NCBI RefSeq assembly: GCF_000184745.1
Contig: NC_014931.1
Location: 6,324,001-6,388,000, forward strand
Direction: 5' to 3'
Origin: Variovorax paradoxus EPS
GTDB taxonomy: Bacteria > Pseudomonadota > Gammaproteobacteria > Burkholderiales > Burkholderiaceae_C
DNA: 64,000 nucleotides
Position 1 is the stretch's first letter. The number at the start of each line of letters is the position of its first letter. Positions 51,547 to 60,747 of this stretch are shown in pieces. The position numbers and the translations under genes were made by a program. Below the pieces are notes generated by a model, which was given only the letters and a program-made list of their open reading frames with translations, was not told the DNA's origin and made no database searches.

Positions 51547-54210
51547 TCAGCCGAGTGCGTAGCGCGCGGCACGCGCGATATTCGCCGCGTCCACCCCGAA
51601 GAATTGGCGCAATGCCGCGCGCGTGTCGCTGCGGCCGAACCCGTCGGTGCCGAGCGTGAGGTAGCGGCGGCCTTCGGGCAGGAAGGCGCGCACGCTCTCG
51701 GGCACGCTGCGCACGTAGTCGGTGGCGGCGACGATCGGGCCCTTGCCCTTGCCGAGTTGCTGGGCGATGAACGCTTCGCCGGCCTCTTCTTCGCCTGCAA
51801 TCGCGCGCTGCTCGCACGCCAGGCCGTCGCGCGCAAGCTCGCTCCAGCTCGTGACGCTGAACACCTCGGCCTCGATGCCTTCGTCGGCCAGCAGTTGGGC
51901 GGCCTTCACGACCTCGGTGAGGATCGCGCCCGAGCCCATCAGCGTGACCTTCTTCCTGGCCTTGCCCGAAACCGATCCAGCCGGCGCGTACGTGCCGAAG
52001 CGATAGCACCCGCGCAGGATGTCGCCTTCCGCACCCGCGGGCACATCTGGCTGCGCGTAGTTCTCGTTCATGAGCGTGACGTAATAGAAAACGTCCTTCT
52101 GCTCGACCATCATTTCGCGGATGCCCGCATCGACGATCACCGCCATCTCGCCTGCGTAGGCCGGGTCGTAGGCCTTGCAGTTCGGAATCGTCGCGGCCAC
52201 GAGGTGGCTGCTGCCGTCCTGGTGCTGCAGGCCTTCGCCGCCGAGCGTGGTGCGCCCCGACGTGGCGCCGAGCAAAAAGCCGCGCGCCCGCTGGTCGGCC
52301 GCGGCCCAGATCGCATCGCCCACGCGCTGGAAGCCGAACATCGAGTAGTAGATGTAGAACGGCAGCATCGCCAGGCCATGCACGCTGTAGCTGGTGGCCG
52401 CGGCCGTCCAGCTCGCGATGGCGCCGGCTTCGCTGATGCCCTCTTCGAGGATCTGCCCGTCGGTCGCTTCGCGATAGCTCAGCACCGAGCCGATGTCTTC
52501 GGGCGCATAGCGCTGGCCCACGCTCGAATAGATGCCCACCTGCTTGAAGAGATTCGCCATGCCGAAGGTGCGCGCCTCGTCGGCCACGATGGGCACGATG
52601 CGCGGGCCGAGGGCCTTGTCCTTCATGAGGTTGCCCAGCATGCGCACGAAGGCCATGGTGGTGCTCATCTCCTTGCCGGCGGCCGCGGTGGCGAACTGCG
52701 CGTAGCTCGCGATGTCCGGCTTGGGCACCACGTCGCACGCGGTCTCGCGGCGCGGCATCGCGCCGCCGAGCGATTCGCGGTGCTGGCGCAGATAGCGCAT
52801 CTCGGCGCTGTCTTCGGCCGGGCGGTAGAAGTCCATCGCGGTGGCCTGCGCATCGGTGAGCGGCAGGTTGAAGCGGTCGCGGAATTCGATGAGGTCCACG
52901 TCGCCCATCTTCTTGTGCGAGTGCGTGGTCATCTTGCCCTGCGCGGCGCTGCCCATGCCGTAGCCCTTCTTGGTGTGGGCGAGGATCACGGTGGGCTGGC
53001 CCTTGTGCTTGGCCGCCGCGGCATACGCGGCATGGATCTTCACGAGGTCGTGGCCGCCGCGCTTGAGGCGATCGATCTGCTCGTCGGTCATGCCTTCGGC
53101 CAGGCGCGCGAGCTCGGGGTTCTGGCCGAAGAAGTTGTCGCGGTTGAAGCGGCCGTCCTTCGCGGCGAAGGTCTGCATCTGGCCGTCGACGGTGTTGGCG
53201 AACACGCGCGCGAGCGCGCCACTCACGTCCTGCGCGAAAAGGCCGTCCCAGTCGCTGCCCCACACGAGCTTGACGACGTTCCAGCCTGCGCCGGCGAAGA
53301 GCTTCTCGAGCTCGTCGATGATGCGGCCGTTGCCGCGCACCGGGCCATCGAGGCGCTGCAGGTTGCAGTTGACGACCCACACGAGGTTGTCGAGCTTCTC
53401 GCGCGCAGCGAGCGTCAGGGCGCTCATCGATTCGGGCTCGTCCATCTCGCCGTCGCCGAACACGCCCCAGACCTTGCGGCCTTCGCAGTTCAAGAGGTTG
53501 CGGTGCGTGAGATAGCGCATGAAGCGCGCGTGATAGATCGAGCTGATCGGACCGATGCCCATCGAGCCGGTGGGGAACTGCCAGAAGTCCGGCATCAGGT
53601 ACGGATGCGGATAGCTGCTGAGGCCGCGCGCGCCGCTGCCTTCGGTGAAGGCCGGCGCGGTGAGTTCCTGGCGGTAGTGCTTGAGGTCTTCTTCGCTGAG
53701 GCGCCCTTCGAGGAAAGCACGCGCATAGACACCGGGCGCGCTGTGCGGCTGGAAGAACACGAGGTCGCCGCGATGCTGCTCGCTGCGCGCATGGAAGAAG
53801 TGGTTGAAGCCGGTCTCGAACAGGTCGGCCGCGCTCGCGTAGCTCGCGATGTGCCCGCCGAGTTCGCCGTACGCCTGGTTGGCCTTGGCCACCATCGCGA
53901 GCGCGTTCCAGCGCATCAGCGAAGCCAGGCGCTCTTCCACCGCGAGGTCGCCCGGAAACGGCGGCTGGTCTTCGGCGGCAATGGTGTTGACGTATGGCGT
54001 TGCCAGTTCAGGCTGCCAGCCGATGCGCTGCTGCCGCGCGAGGCGGGCCAGTTCGACCAGCATCTGGCGCGCGCGCTGCGGGCCCTGCGTTTGCGCGAGC
54101 GCCAGGAAGGCATCGCGCCATTCGGCGGTCTCCGCGGGATCGGGGTCGTTCGACATCGGGCTGTCGAGCAACAGGGCGCGCATCTGGTCGGCTGAAATCG
54201 GGGCGTTCAT
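51547..54210 (-). CDS. aceE: Homodimeric pyruvate dehydrogenase E1 (or 2-oxobutyrate dehydrogenase E1)
   Basis: An 887-aa thiamine-dependent E1 of the homodimeric type, the same length as E. coli AceE. The TPP/Mg motif is VFGDGEMDEPESMSALTLAA, ending about NCNLQRLDGP. The C-terminal transketolase-like domains follow. It decarboxylates a 2-oxoacid and acetylates a lipoyl E2. No aceF or lpd gene is adjacent. Instead an Lrp-type gene is divergent at 54316, as in the mdeR-mdeB arrangement of methionine/2-oxobutyrate breakdown. So it may be a second E1 for 2-oxobutyrate; sequence alone cannot decide. Confidence 0.9.
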   Translation of the reverse strand: MNAPISADQMRALLLDSPMSNDPDPAETAEWRDAFLALAQTQGPQRARQMLVELARLARQQRIGWQPELATPYVNTIAAEDQPPFPGDLAVEERLASLMRWNALAMVAKANQAYGELGGHIASYASAADLFETGFNHFFHARSEQHRGDLVFFQPHSAPGVYARAFLEGRLSEEDLKHYRQELTAPAFTEGSGARGLSSYPHPYLMPDFWQFPTGSMGIGPISSIYHARFMRYLTHRNLLNCEGRKVWGVFGDGEMDEPESMSALTLAAREKLDNLVWVVNCNLQRLDGPVRGNGRIIDELEKLFAGAGWNVVKLVWGSDWDGLFAQDVSGALARVFANTVDGQMQTFAAKDGRFNRDNFFGQNPELARLAEGMTDEQIDRLKRGGHDLVKIHAAYAAAAKHKGQPTVILAHTKKGYGMGSAAQGKMTTHSHKKMGDVDLIEFRDRFNLPLTDAQATAMDFYRPAEDSAEMRYLRQHRESLGGAMPRRETACDVVPKPDIASYAQFATAAAGKEMSTTMAFVRMLGNLMKDKALGPRIVPIVADEARTFGMANLFKQVGIYSSVGQRYAPEDIGSVLSYREATDGQILEEGISEAGAIASWTAAATSYSVHGLAMLPFYIYYSMFGFQRVGDAIWAAADQRARGFLLGATSGRTTLGGEGLQHQDGSSHLVAATIPNCKAYDPAYAGEMAVIVDAGIREMMVEQKDVFYYVTLMNENYAQPDVPAGAEGDILRGCYRFGTYAPAGSVSGKARKKVTLMGSGAILTEVVKAAQLLADEGIEAEVFSVTSWSELARDGLACEQRAIAGEEEAGEAFIAQQLGKGKGPIVAATDYVRSVPESVRAFLPEGRRYLTLGTDGFGRSDTRAALRQFFGVDAANIARAARYALG

Positions 54211-54274
54211 GACGGCACTTTAAGCCGGCACGCGGAAAATTAGCTACCGGCGCAGGCAATCCCACGCGCTCATC

Positions 54275-54291
54275 GCGGCATAAAATGCCGC
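54275..54291. promoter_or_regulatory. Candidate Lrp operator between aceE and its regulator
   Basis: GCGGCAT-AAA-ATGCCGC is a perfect 7-bp inverted repeat in the 105-bp divergent gap, 24 bp before the Lrp ATG. It is the only strong palindrome there and a likely regulator site. Confidence 0.5.
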
Positions 54292-54315
54292 CACTTCTTC
54301 ATTTCGAAGCATTTC

Positions 54316-54789
54316 ATGCAACTGGACGCCATCGACCTGCGCATTCTCGACGAGCTGCAACGCGACGGCGCGCTGTCGAACGTGGAGCTCGCGCGCCGCG
54401 TGCACCTCTCGCCCTCGCCCTGCCTCGCGCGCGTGAAGATGCTCGAAGCCAATGGCGTGATCGACCGCTACGTGGCGCTCGCAAGCGCGAAGGCGCTGGG
54501 CCTCGGGCTCAACGTGTTCATCTCGATCAGCCTCACGACGCAGAGCAAGCAGTCGCTCGCCGACTTCGAGCAGCGCATCGCCGAGCACGACGAGGTGATG
54601 GAGTGCTATCTCATGACCGGCGACAGCGACTACCTGATCCGCATCGCGGTGGCCGACATGGCGGCGCTGGAGCGGTTCATCATGGAGCAGCTCACGCCGA
54701 TTCCGGGGATCGAGAAGATCCGCTCGAGCTTTGCGTTGAAGCAGGTCAGATACAAGACGGCGCTGCCGTTGCCGGCAGCGCCGTCCTGA
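54316..54789 (+). CDS. Lrp/AsnC-family regulator next to aceE
   Basis: A 157-aa Lrp/AsnC protein. The HTH covers residues 3-55 (LDAIDLRILDELQRDGALSN, then LSPSPCLARVKMLEANG); the RAM domain follows (YLMTGDSDYLIRIAVADMA). It is divergent from aceE with a 105-bp gap holding a perfect palindrome. By likeness to MdeR-type pairs it probably activates the E1 gene in response to an amino acid or oxoacid. It is 26 bp from the converging PhoX-like gene. Confidence 0.92.
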   Translation: MQLDAIDLRILDELQRDGALSNVELARRVHLSPSPCLARVKMLEANGVIDRYVALASAKALGLGLNVFISISLTTQSKQSLADFEQRIAEHDEVMECYLMTGDSDYLIRIAVADMAALERFIMEQLTPIPGIEKIRSSFALKQVRYKTALPLPAAPS

Positions 54790-54815
54790 ATCGAATCCCG
54801 CTTTGAAAAGCAGGC

Positions 54816-56849
54816 TTACTTCGCGAGCTTCGGCTGGATCGGATCGGCCGTGAGGTAGCCGACGACGGCGCTGAAGCCGTCCTTGTAGTTGGTCTTGATC
54901 AGCGGGTCGAGCGTGGTGTAAACCTTGCCGTGCAGGCCGTCGGCGGGCGTCTTCGAAGGACCCGTGCCCCAGTCACCCGGGTGCTGGAAGTTGCTCATGA
55001 TGTAGGTCCAGCCATTGATCTCGTCCACCGCGTGCAAGCCCGTGCATTCGGCACCGGCAGGGGTCGACAGGATGCGGCTGAGCTTCTTCGTGTCGATGTT
55101 GTAGGCCCACAGGAAGTTGTTGACGTGGTTGCCGCTGTCTTCGCCGATGAAGAGGGTGCGCATCTTCTCCGAGAACTTGATGTTGTCGGGGCTGGCGATC
55201 TTGTCGGGGTTGGCGTTGTTGCCCAACGCGTCGGCGGCGATGTCCTCCCCGACGATGAGCGCCTTGGTCTTCACGGGCACCCATTCGCTGTTGATCGCGG
55301 CGCCGCCGATGTCCTTCTGGCCGCCGGCCAGGTTGTGCGCCATCACGCCGCCAGCCACGAGGGCCGTGTCAACCGTGACGTTCAGGTCTGCGCGCCATGC
55401 GGCGTTGCCCTTGACCATGGACGACTGGATGTTGGCCAGCGCCGAGTACGCGACCTTGTCCTTGGCGTTGACGGTGGTGCCTTCCATCTTGGTGAAGGCC
55501 ATGCTGGCGCCCACGAGGTTGGCGTAGCGGTGCGTCTCGAGGAACGCTGCCGCCTTCTCCATGCCGGGCACGAGCTTCACCCACTGCGCGACGCCGTCGG
55601 CAAAGATCTTCGTGTAGCTCGCATCGGCCGGGTCGGCGAACTTCACATCCATGATGTCGGTCGGCGCGACGGTGTTGGCCAGCGCCTCGATCTCGGCGCT
55701 GGTGGCGTGGCCCAGCTTGATCCAGGTCAGGTCGGCGCCGGCGGCGGCCGGGTCGATCGAGAAGCCAGCGCCCACCTTGGCGACGTACAGCGTGCCGGCG
55801 GACAGGTCCTTCTCCTTGTCGGCCACGAACATGAAGAGGCCGCCGTTGGTGTAGTCGTCGCCCATGAGCGCGGTGCGGTTGTCGGGCATGACCTGGATCA
55901 GCTCGTGCGAGATGCGGCCGAGGCAATAGTGCTTCTTCACGCTGCCGGTGCCGTCGGGGTTCACCGTGACTTCGGGCAGGTGGCCGTAGTGGTAGGCCTT
56001 GGCCGTGGTCTCGCTGCCGAACACGTTCTTGCTGTAGGCCTTGAACTGCGCGTTGCCCGAGGCGGTGAAGGCATCGGGTTCGTACTCTTCGCTCGAGAGG
56101 TGCGTGCCCCAGGGCGAGAGGCTCGCGCCGCAGGTGATCCACAGGCCGTGGGCGCTGGACATGTCCACGTTGTGGTACTTCACCAGGCTCAGCTTGCCGG
56201 TGGTCTGGTCCTGGTCGAGCGTGAGCACGGCGATCGGCGAGGGCAGCTGGCCGTAGGTGCTGGCACCAGCCTGGTTTTTCGTCGTGTATTCGAACTGGAC
56301 CACCGCGAACACCGGCTTGCCCTTGACGCCGGGCACGCTGGCGTTGGGCACGGTCAGCAGCGAGCTGCCGTCGGGTGCGTCCGAGAAGAACTGGCGCTCC
56401 TTGCCGACCACCGAGGCGTCGACGATGGGCTTGTTGTTGATGTCGACGTAGCCGCCGGCGAGCACCTTGCCGCCCTTGCCGTCGGACACCATGTCGCCGG
56501 TCAGGAAGAAGGGCTGGTAGGCCAGCTTGTATTCGGTGGAGCTGCCGTTGTCGAACGACACCTTGAGCGTGGAGCCGACCGTGGTGGTGGCCATGGCGGC
56601 TGCGTCCGCGAGCGATGGTGCGGCCATGCTGCCGAACTCGGCCGAGACGAAGTTGGCGGCGGGAGCCGGTGCAGGTGCCGGCGAAGGAGCGGGCGCTGGG
56701 GGAATGAACGGGAAGCTGGCGCCGCCGTCACCACCGCCGCCGCAGGCAGTGAGGAAGGCAAGGCCGCCGAGCGGCAGCATCGGTGCGGCACCGAGCAATT
56801 TGAGGGCGTGACGGCGCGAGGCGCCAGACTGCGCCTTGGAATCGGACAT
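54816..56849 (-). CDS. PhoX/DUF839-family exported protein, Cys-poor paralogue
   Basis: A 677-aa member of the PhoX (DUF839) alkaline-phosphatase family. A Tat-like signal SRRHALKLLG leads to a hydrophobic stretch and lipobox-like LTAC, then a Pro/Ala linker. The PhoX-type block reads ITCGASLSPWGTHLSSEEYE; the usual second Cys (SCEE/TCEE) is Ser here, though the first Cys remains. Also present is LFIGEDSGNHVNNFLWAY. A clear Pho box lies 114 bp upstream, so it is probably induced by phosphate starvation. Whether it is an active phosphatase is uncertain because of the altered motif. Confidence 0.85.
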   Translation of the reverse strand: MSDSKAQSGASRRHALKLLGAAPMLPLGGLAFLTACGGGGDGGASFPFIPPAPAPSPAPAPAPAANFVSAEFGSMAAPSLADAAAMATTTVGSTLKVSFDNGSSTEYKLAYQPFFLTGDMVSDGKGGKVLAGGYVDINNKPIVDASVVGKERQFFSDAPDGSSLLTVPNASVPGVKGKPVFAVVQFEYTTKNQAGASTYGQLPSPIAVLTLDQDQTTGKLSLVKYHNVDMSSAHGLWITCGASLSPWGTHLSSEEYEPDAFTASGNAQFKAYSKNVFGSETTAKAYHYGHLPEVTVNPDGTGSVKKHYCLGRISHELIQVMPDNRTALMGDDYTNGGLFMFVADKEKDLSAGTLYVAKVGAGFSIDPAAAGADLTWIKLGHATSAEIEALANTVAPTDIMDVKFADPADASYTKIFADGVAQWVKLVPGMEKAAAFLETHRYANLVGASMAFTKMEGTTVNAKDKVAYSALANIQSSMVKGNAAWRADLNVTVDTALVAGGVMAHNLAGGQKDIGGAAINSEWVPVKTKALIVGEDIAADALGNNANPDKIASPDNIKFSEKMRTLFIGEDSGNHVNNFLWAYNIDTKKLSRILSTPAGAECTGLHAVDEINGWTYIMSNFQHPGDWGTGPSKTPADGLHGKVYTTLDPLIKTNYKDGFSAVVGYLTADPIQPKLAK

Positions 56850-56962
56850 GGAAATTCTCCCGAGTTATCGTGGGTGTTGCGGGTGGATGACCGTGCAGCC
56901 TCTCTCGCTGCCAGTCAGGCGTGAACCTTAGTTATCCACTGTGACGACGGCGTGCATCGCTC

Positions 56963-56980
56963 ATGACAAAACGATGACGC
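56963..56980 (-). promoter_or_regulatory. Pho box upstream of the PhoX-like gene
   Basis: Read on the minus strand, GCGTCAT-CGTT-TTGTCAT has two 7-bp half-sites close to CTGTCAT, spaced by 4 bp. That is the 7-4-7 layout of PhoB sites. It lies upstream of the gene at 54816-56849 and matches its expected control by phosphate limitation. Confidence 0.75.
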
Positions 56981-57078
56981 CGCACGCACGCGAACACGAC
57001 GACAGCCGCGTGTCGTCGTCCACATTCGGGAGCCGCACGCGTGGATCGGCGAGGCCGGTCCACGGTGCCTGGCTCACT

Positions 57079-59328
57079 TCAGAGGCCGATCAGGCCGCCG
57101 TCGTTCTTCGTGATCACCACCGTCGCCGAGCGCGGACGGGCATTGCCGCCTTCGGGCCAATGGCTGCCGAACTTCGTCGGATCGCCGATGTTCGCGGCCG
57201 CCGTCGTTTCACCCGGATGCTGGATGTTCACGAACAGCGCGCGGCCATCGCCCGATTCGGCGATACCGGTGATCTCGCAGTCCTTCGGGCCGACCAGGAA
57301 GCGGCGGAGGCCCTCAGTGCCGGGCGCCTTGCCGACGAAGGTCGCCTGCGTGCCGGTGGTGCCGCCGTCCACGTTGGTGATGGTCTTCGCCGCGCCGTCG
57401 CCGACCTTGCCGGGCAACGCCGCGAGCATCATGCAGTTGGTCACGTCGGTGTACTTGCCGTCGTCGGTCTGCAGCCACAACAGGCCGGGCGCCGCTTCGC
57501 TGAACCACAGACCGTCGGGGCTGGAGAAGTCGTTGTCCGCAGCGAGATTCGAGAGGTTCACGTCGGCCGATGCCGTCGAGCGTGCGCCGAAGAGATACAC
57601 GTCCCACTTGAAGCTCACGGCAGCCGGGTCACCGCCCGCGTCGGCAAAACGCACGATGTGGCCGTTCGGATTGCCCGTCTGCGGGGCCTGCGCCACGCCC
57701 TTGGGGTCGTTGTAGTAACGCGGGTTGGCGGCGTCGGTGCCCTTGAGCGTGCGTGCTCCGTTGTTCGTGAGCGTGAGGTACACCTCGCCGTTCTTCGGGT
57801 TGACGGCCGTCCATTCGGGGCGGTCCATCTTCGTCGCGCCTGCGGCATCGGCGGCATGGCGTGCGTTGATCACCACGTCAGCCGCGTCGGCGAATGCATA
57901 GCCGGCGTAGCCCGACGTGATGTTGTTCACGCCCAGCTTCAGCTCGAGCCAATTGCCCGTGCCGTCGGCGTTGAACCTGGCGACGTAGAGCTTGCCGTCG
58001 TCCATGTACTTGTCGCCGGCCGCGATGCCGCCGCCGATGTCGGCCGCATCCCAGGCCTTGGTCGAGACGAACTTGTAGAGGTACTCGTTCTGCGAGTCGT
58101 CGCCCATGTACCAGACCAGCGGCTTGCCGACCACGACCGGGCCGAGGCAGGCGCCTTCATGGCCGAAGCGGCCGAGCGCGGTGCGCTTCTTGGGCGTGCT
58201 GGCGGGGGTGAACGGATCGATCTCGACCACCCAGCCGTAGGTGTTGTGCCCGTTGCGGAAGTCGTCGTTGGCGGTGGCGCCGATGGCTTCGGTGTTCCAG
58301 CGTCCGTAGAGGTTGTCGGCGGTGTCTGGCGTGACGGTGGCCCACCGTTCGCGGCCGAGGCCGTCACTGCCGGCGACGCCATAGCGGGCGAAGGAAGCTT
58401 TTTCCTTGTCGCTGCGTTTCAGGTTGTCGTTGGCTGCGATGCGCCGGAAGTAGCCGGCCCAGTTCTCTTCGCAGGTCAGATACGTGCCCCAGGGCGTGGT
58501 GCCGTTGGCGCAGTTGTTGAGCGTGCCGCGGGTCTTGCTGCCGTCGGTCGAGTACTTCGTCTTCAGGTAGTCGGTCTTGGCGGCCGGGCCCGAGAAGGCC
58601 ATTTCGGTCAGCGTGTGAACGCGGCGGTTGAAGCTCGAGTCCTGCTTGTAGGTCCAGGTATTGCCGACCTTGTTGACCTCGATCACGCTCACGCCGTGCA
58701 GGTAGAACTCGCGCAGCACTTCGTCGGCGACGGTGCGCACGCCGCCCACGACCGTCTGGCCGGCGGGGTGCAGGAACAGCGGCGTGATGGCTTCGTGGTT
58801 CATCACGAGCAGGCCGCGCGATGCGCCGGCCGGGTCCCACTTGTTCGACGCATTGATGCCGAAGAAGGTCATGCCGTCGTGGTGGTCGCCGGCGCGGCGG
58901 TCGTAGGTGGACGGTGCGTCGGTGCCGTCGTTGGCATAGGCGGGCACGCCGGCGGCGATCGGGTCGCCGAGGCGGTAGAGCACGCTCGCGGTGTAGCCGG
59001 CGGGAACGCTCACCACGTCGTCCAGGCTCTTGGCCACGGCATTGAAATTGAGTTTGAGCGGCGCCTGCTGCGCGGGCGGTGCGGGCGTCGGTGCCGGCGG
59101 TGCGGGCGCGGGTGCCGGGGGCAGGATGGGGAACGACGTGCCGCCACCGCCACCACCGCCGCAAGCCTGCAGCAGCGCCGTGCCTGCAGTGCCGACACCC
59201 AGGCCGAACAGATGGCGGCGGCTCAGGCGCGAGGCGATCAGGTCGGTGAACGAGGGGTTGGCGGTGGGGTTGGTGCCGATATCGTCGAGATCGATCCCGG
59301 ATTCGTCGGAACGGGTGTTTGCGGTCAT
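57079..59328 (-). CDS. phoX: PhoX-type alkaline phosphatase
   Basis: A 749-aa Tat-exported PhoX. SRRHLFGLGVGTAG is the twin-Arg signal, followed by a lipobox-like LQAC and a Pro-rich linker. The core motifs NCANGTTPWGTYLTCEENWA (both Cys and Glu residues that belong to the Fe/Ca site in PhoX), RFGHEGACLGPVVVG and GLLVMNHEAITP are present. It hydrolyses phosphate monoesters in the periplasm using Fe and Ca. The start is taken at 59328 (MTANTRSDE); a TTG at 59334 is possible. Upstream (59361-59420) I see degenerate CTGACGG/CTGATCA-like repeats at 11-bp spacing, perhaps a weak Pho box. Confidence 0.92.
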   Translation of the reverse strand: MTANTRSDESGIDLDDIGTNPTANPSFTDLIASRLSRRHLFGLGVGTAGTALLQACGGGGGGGTSFPILPPAPAPAPPAPTPAPPAQQAPLKLNFNAVAKSLDDVVSVPAGYTASVLYRLGDPIAAGVPAYANDGTDAPSTYDRRAGDHHDGMTFFGINASNKWDPAGASRGLLVMNHEAITPLFLHPAGQTVVGGVRTVADEVLREFYLHGVSVIEVNKVGNTWTYKQDSSFNRRVHTLTEMAFSGPAAKTDYLKTKYSTDGSKTRGTLNNCANGTTPWGTYLTCEENWAGYFRRIAANDNLKRSDKEKASFARYGVAGSDGLGRERWATVTPDTADNLYGRWNTEAIGATANDDFRNGHNTYGWVVEIDPFTPASTPKKRTALGRFGHEGACLGPVVVGKPLVWYMGDDSQNEYLYKFVSTKAWDAADIGGGIAAGDKYMDDGKLYVARFNADGTGNWLELKLGVNNITSGYAGYAFADAADVVINARHAADAAGATKMDRPEWTAVNPKNGEVYLTLTNNGARTLKGTDAANPRYYNDPKGVAQAPQTGNPNGHIVRFADAGGDPAAVSFKWDVYLFGARSTASADVNLSNLAADNDFSSPDGLWFSEAAPGLLWLQTDDGKYTDVTNCMMLAALPGKVGDGAAKTITNVDGGTTGTQATFVGKAPGTEGLRRFLVGPKDCEITGIAESGDGRALFVNIQHPGETTAAANIGDPTKFGSHWPEGGNARPRSATVVITKNDGGLIGL

Positions 59329-59434
59329 GCGCAATTTCTTTCGTGGGTTGAAGAAGAAGACAACCCGCGAAGCTAGGCACTTCGTATGACACTCCCGTGA
59401 ATTGATCAGGTTCCCGTCAGGTTGTTCTGAAAGG

Positions 59435-59474
59435 CGTGGCTCGCCCCCAGGCGGGACGTGGCTCGCCCCCAGGC
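59435..59474. repeat. Direct repeat CGTGGCTCGCCCCCAGGC x2
   Basis: The 18-bp sequence occurs at 59435-59452 and again at 59457-59474. It is followed by CTGCGCGCACTTCGTGTCGC, a string I recall from intergenic repeats of Variovorax and relatives. The whole 59329-59598 gap between phoX and mltA seems to be repeat-type filler. GGATCGGCCGATCC (59575-59588) is a further palindrome near the mltA stop. Confidence 0.5.
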
Positions 59475-59598
59475 TGCGCGCACTTCGTGTCGCTTCTCCT
59501 TCCCCCCTACCGGGGGCAACACCAGAGGCCTGGCAAAGCCGGTTCCTCGGTGTTTCTGGAAAGGGATCGGGAAAGGATCGGCCGATCCCGTTCTTCGG

Positions 59599-60747
59599 TC
59601 AGGGCGCGGGGAGCTGCCTTGGCCACAGGGCCCAGAGGCGCAGCGGCTGGTTCACGCTCGCAGCCAGCCGACCCGCATCGGGACCGGTGCCTGCGAAGTA
59701 ATCGGCGCGCACCGCGCCGAGGATCGCGCTGCCGGTGTCCTGCGCCACCACCAGCTTCTGCAGTTGCGCCGCCGGCCCGCTCGAGGCGAGCCACACCGGC
59801 GTGCCGTAGGGAATGCTCTCTCGGTCGACCGCGATCGAGCGGCCCGCGGTGAGCGGCACGCCCTGCGCGCCGCGCGGGCCGAAGGCGGCATCGACCTCGC
59901 TCATCGTTTCCTCGCGGAAGAACACGTAGCGCGGATTGCTCCACAAAAGCTGCGACACGCGCTGCGGGTTCTGCACGGCCCAGGCCTTGGTGTCGTCGGG
60001 CCATTTGCCGACCTTGCTCACGCCTTGGCTCATGAGCCACTGCTGCACGCTGCGGTACGGCTGCTCGTTGGTGGCCGAGAAGGCCACGCGCACGGTGTGC
60101 TGGTAGCCGTTGGCCTCTGTGATGCGCAGGCGGCCCGAACCCTGGATGTGCAGCATCAGCGCATCGATGGGGTCGGCCATCCACGCAATCTCGCGGCCGC
60201 GCAGCGCGGCCTGGGCTTCGGGCAGGGTCTCGATTTCCTGGCGTGTGTACCAGGGGCGCTTGGGCACGAGGCCCTCGGGCGCCTGGTAGAGCGGCACGCT
60301 GAAGGCGGCGCTCGGCACGCGGGAGGCTTCGTACACCGGCTCGTAGTAGCTGGTGAGCTTGCCTTCGCTCTGGCCCGCGAGCGATTCGACGCGATAGGGC
60401 TGCAGCCGGTCGGTCATCCACTGGCGCTGCTCTTCGGGGGTGGCGATGGCCAGCTGGCGCACGTCGCGGCACAGCGGCGCGAAGGCGGCGTTGGGGCGCA
60501 CGCAGTTGGCGAGCAGCGCGATCCAGGCTTCGTGCAGCGGGTCTTCGCTGAAGCCCGGCAGCTCCGCCCAGCCGACGGGCACCCAGCGGCTCTTGGGGTG
60601 CGCGAGCGATCCGGTCAGCGGACCGAGCTCGCGCGGCGGGGTGGCGGAAGGCCGGGTGGGGGCGTCGGGCACGCGGGGGCCGACGGAACAGCCGGCGAGC
60701 GTTGCTACGATCGCAAGCCCGACCAGCCACTGGAGTCCATTTCTCAT
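59599..60747 (-). CDS. mltA: Membrane-bound lytic murein transglycosylase A
   Basis: A 382-aa lipoprotein. The signal MRNGLQWLVGLAIVATLAGC ends at lipobox Cys20. The MltA core has LTSYYEPVYEASRV, HIQGSGRLRI, YRSVQQWLMSQGVSK and the C-terminal 3D domain VAQDTGSAILGAVRADYFAG with the catalytic Asp candidates. It cleaves the MurNAc-GlcNAc bond to 1,6-anhydroMurNAc at the outer membrane. The start at 60747 is set by the signal peptide. Its ATG overlaps the ATG of the opposite-strand gene by two bases. Confidence 0.95.
   Translation of the reverse strand: MRNGLQWLVGLAIVATLAGCSVGPRVPDAPTRPSATPPRELGPLTGSLAHPKSRWVPVGWAELPGFSEDPLHEAWIALLANCVRPNAAFAPLCRDVRQLAIATPEEQRQWMTDRLQPYRVESLAGQSEGKLTSYYEPVYEASRVPSAAFSVPLYQAPEGLVPKRPWYTRQEIETLPEAQAALRGREIAWMADPIDALMLHIQGSGRLRITEANGYQHTVRVAFSATNEQPYRSVQQWLMSQGVSKVGKWPDDTKAWAVQNPQRVSQLLWSNPRYVFFREETMSEVDAAFGPRGAQGVPLTAGRSIAVDRESIPYGTPVWLASSGPAAQLQKLVVAQDTGSAILGAVRADYFAGTGPDAGRLAASVNQPLRLWALWPRQLPAP

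Noticed and set aside
56941..59376. 811-codon plus-strand frame opposite phoX
   Set aside because: Shadow of the phoX gene; starts inside the Pho-box region and lacks any motif.
59402..59852. Small plus-strand frames starting in the phoX-mltA gap
   Set aside because: They translate repeat-like intergenic DNA and then run antisense to mltA.
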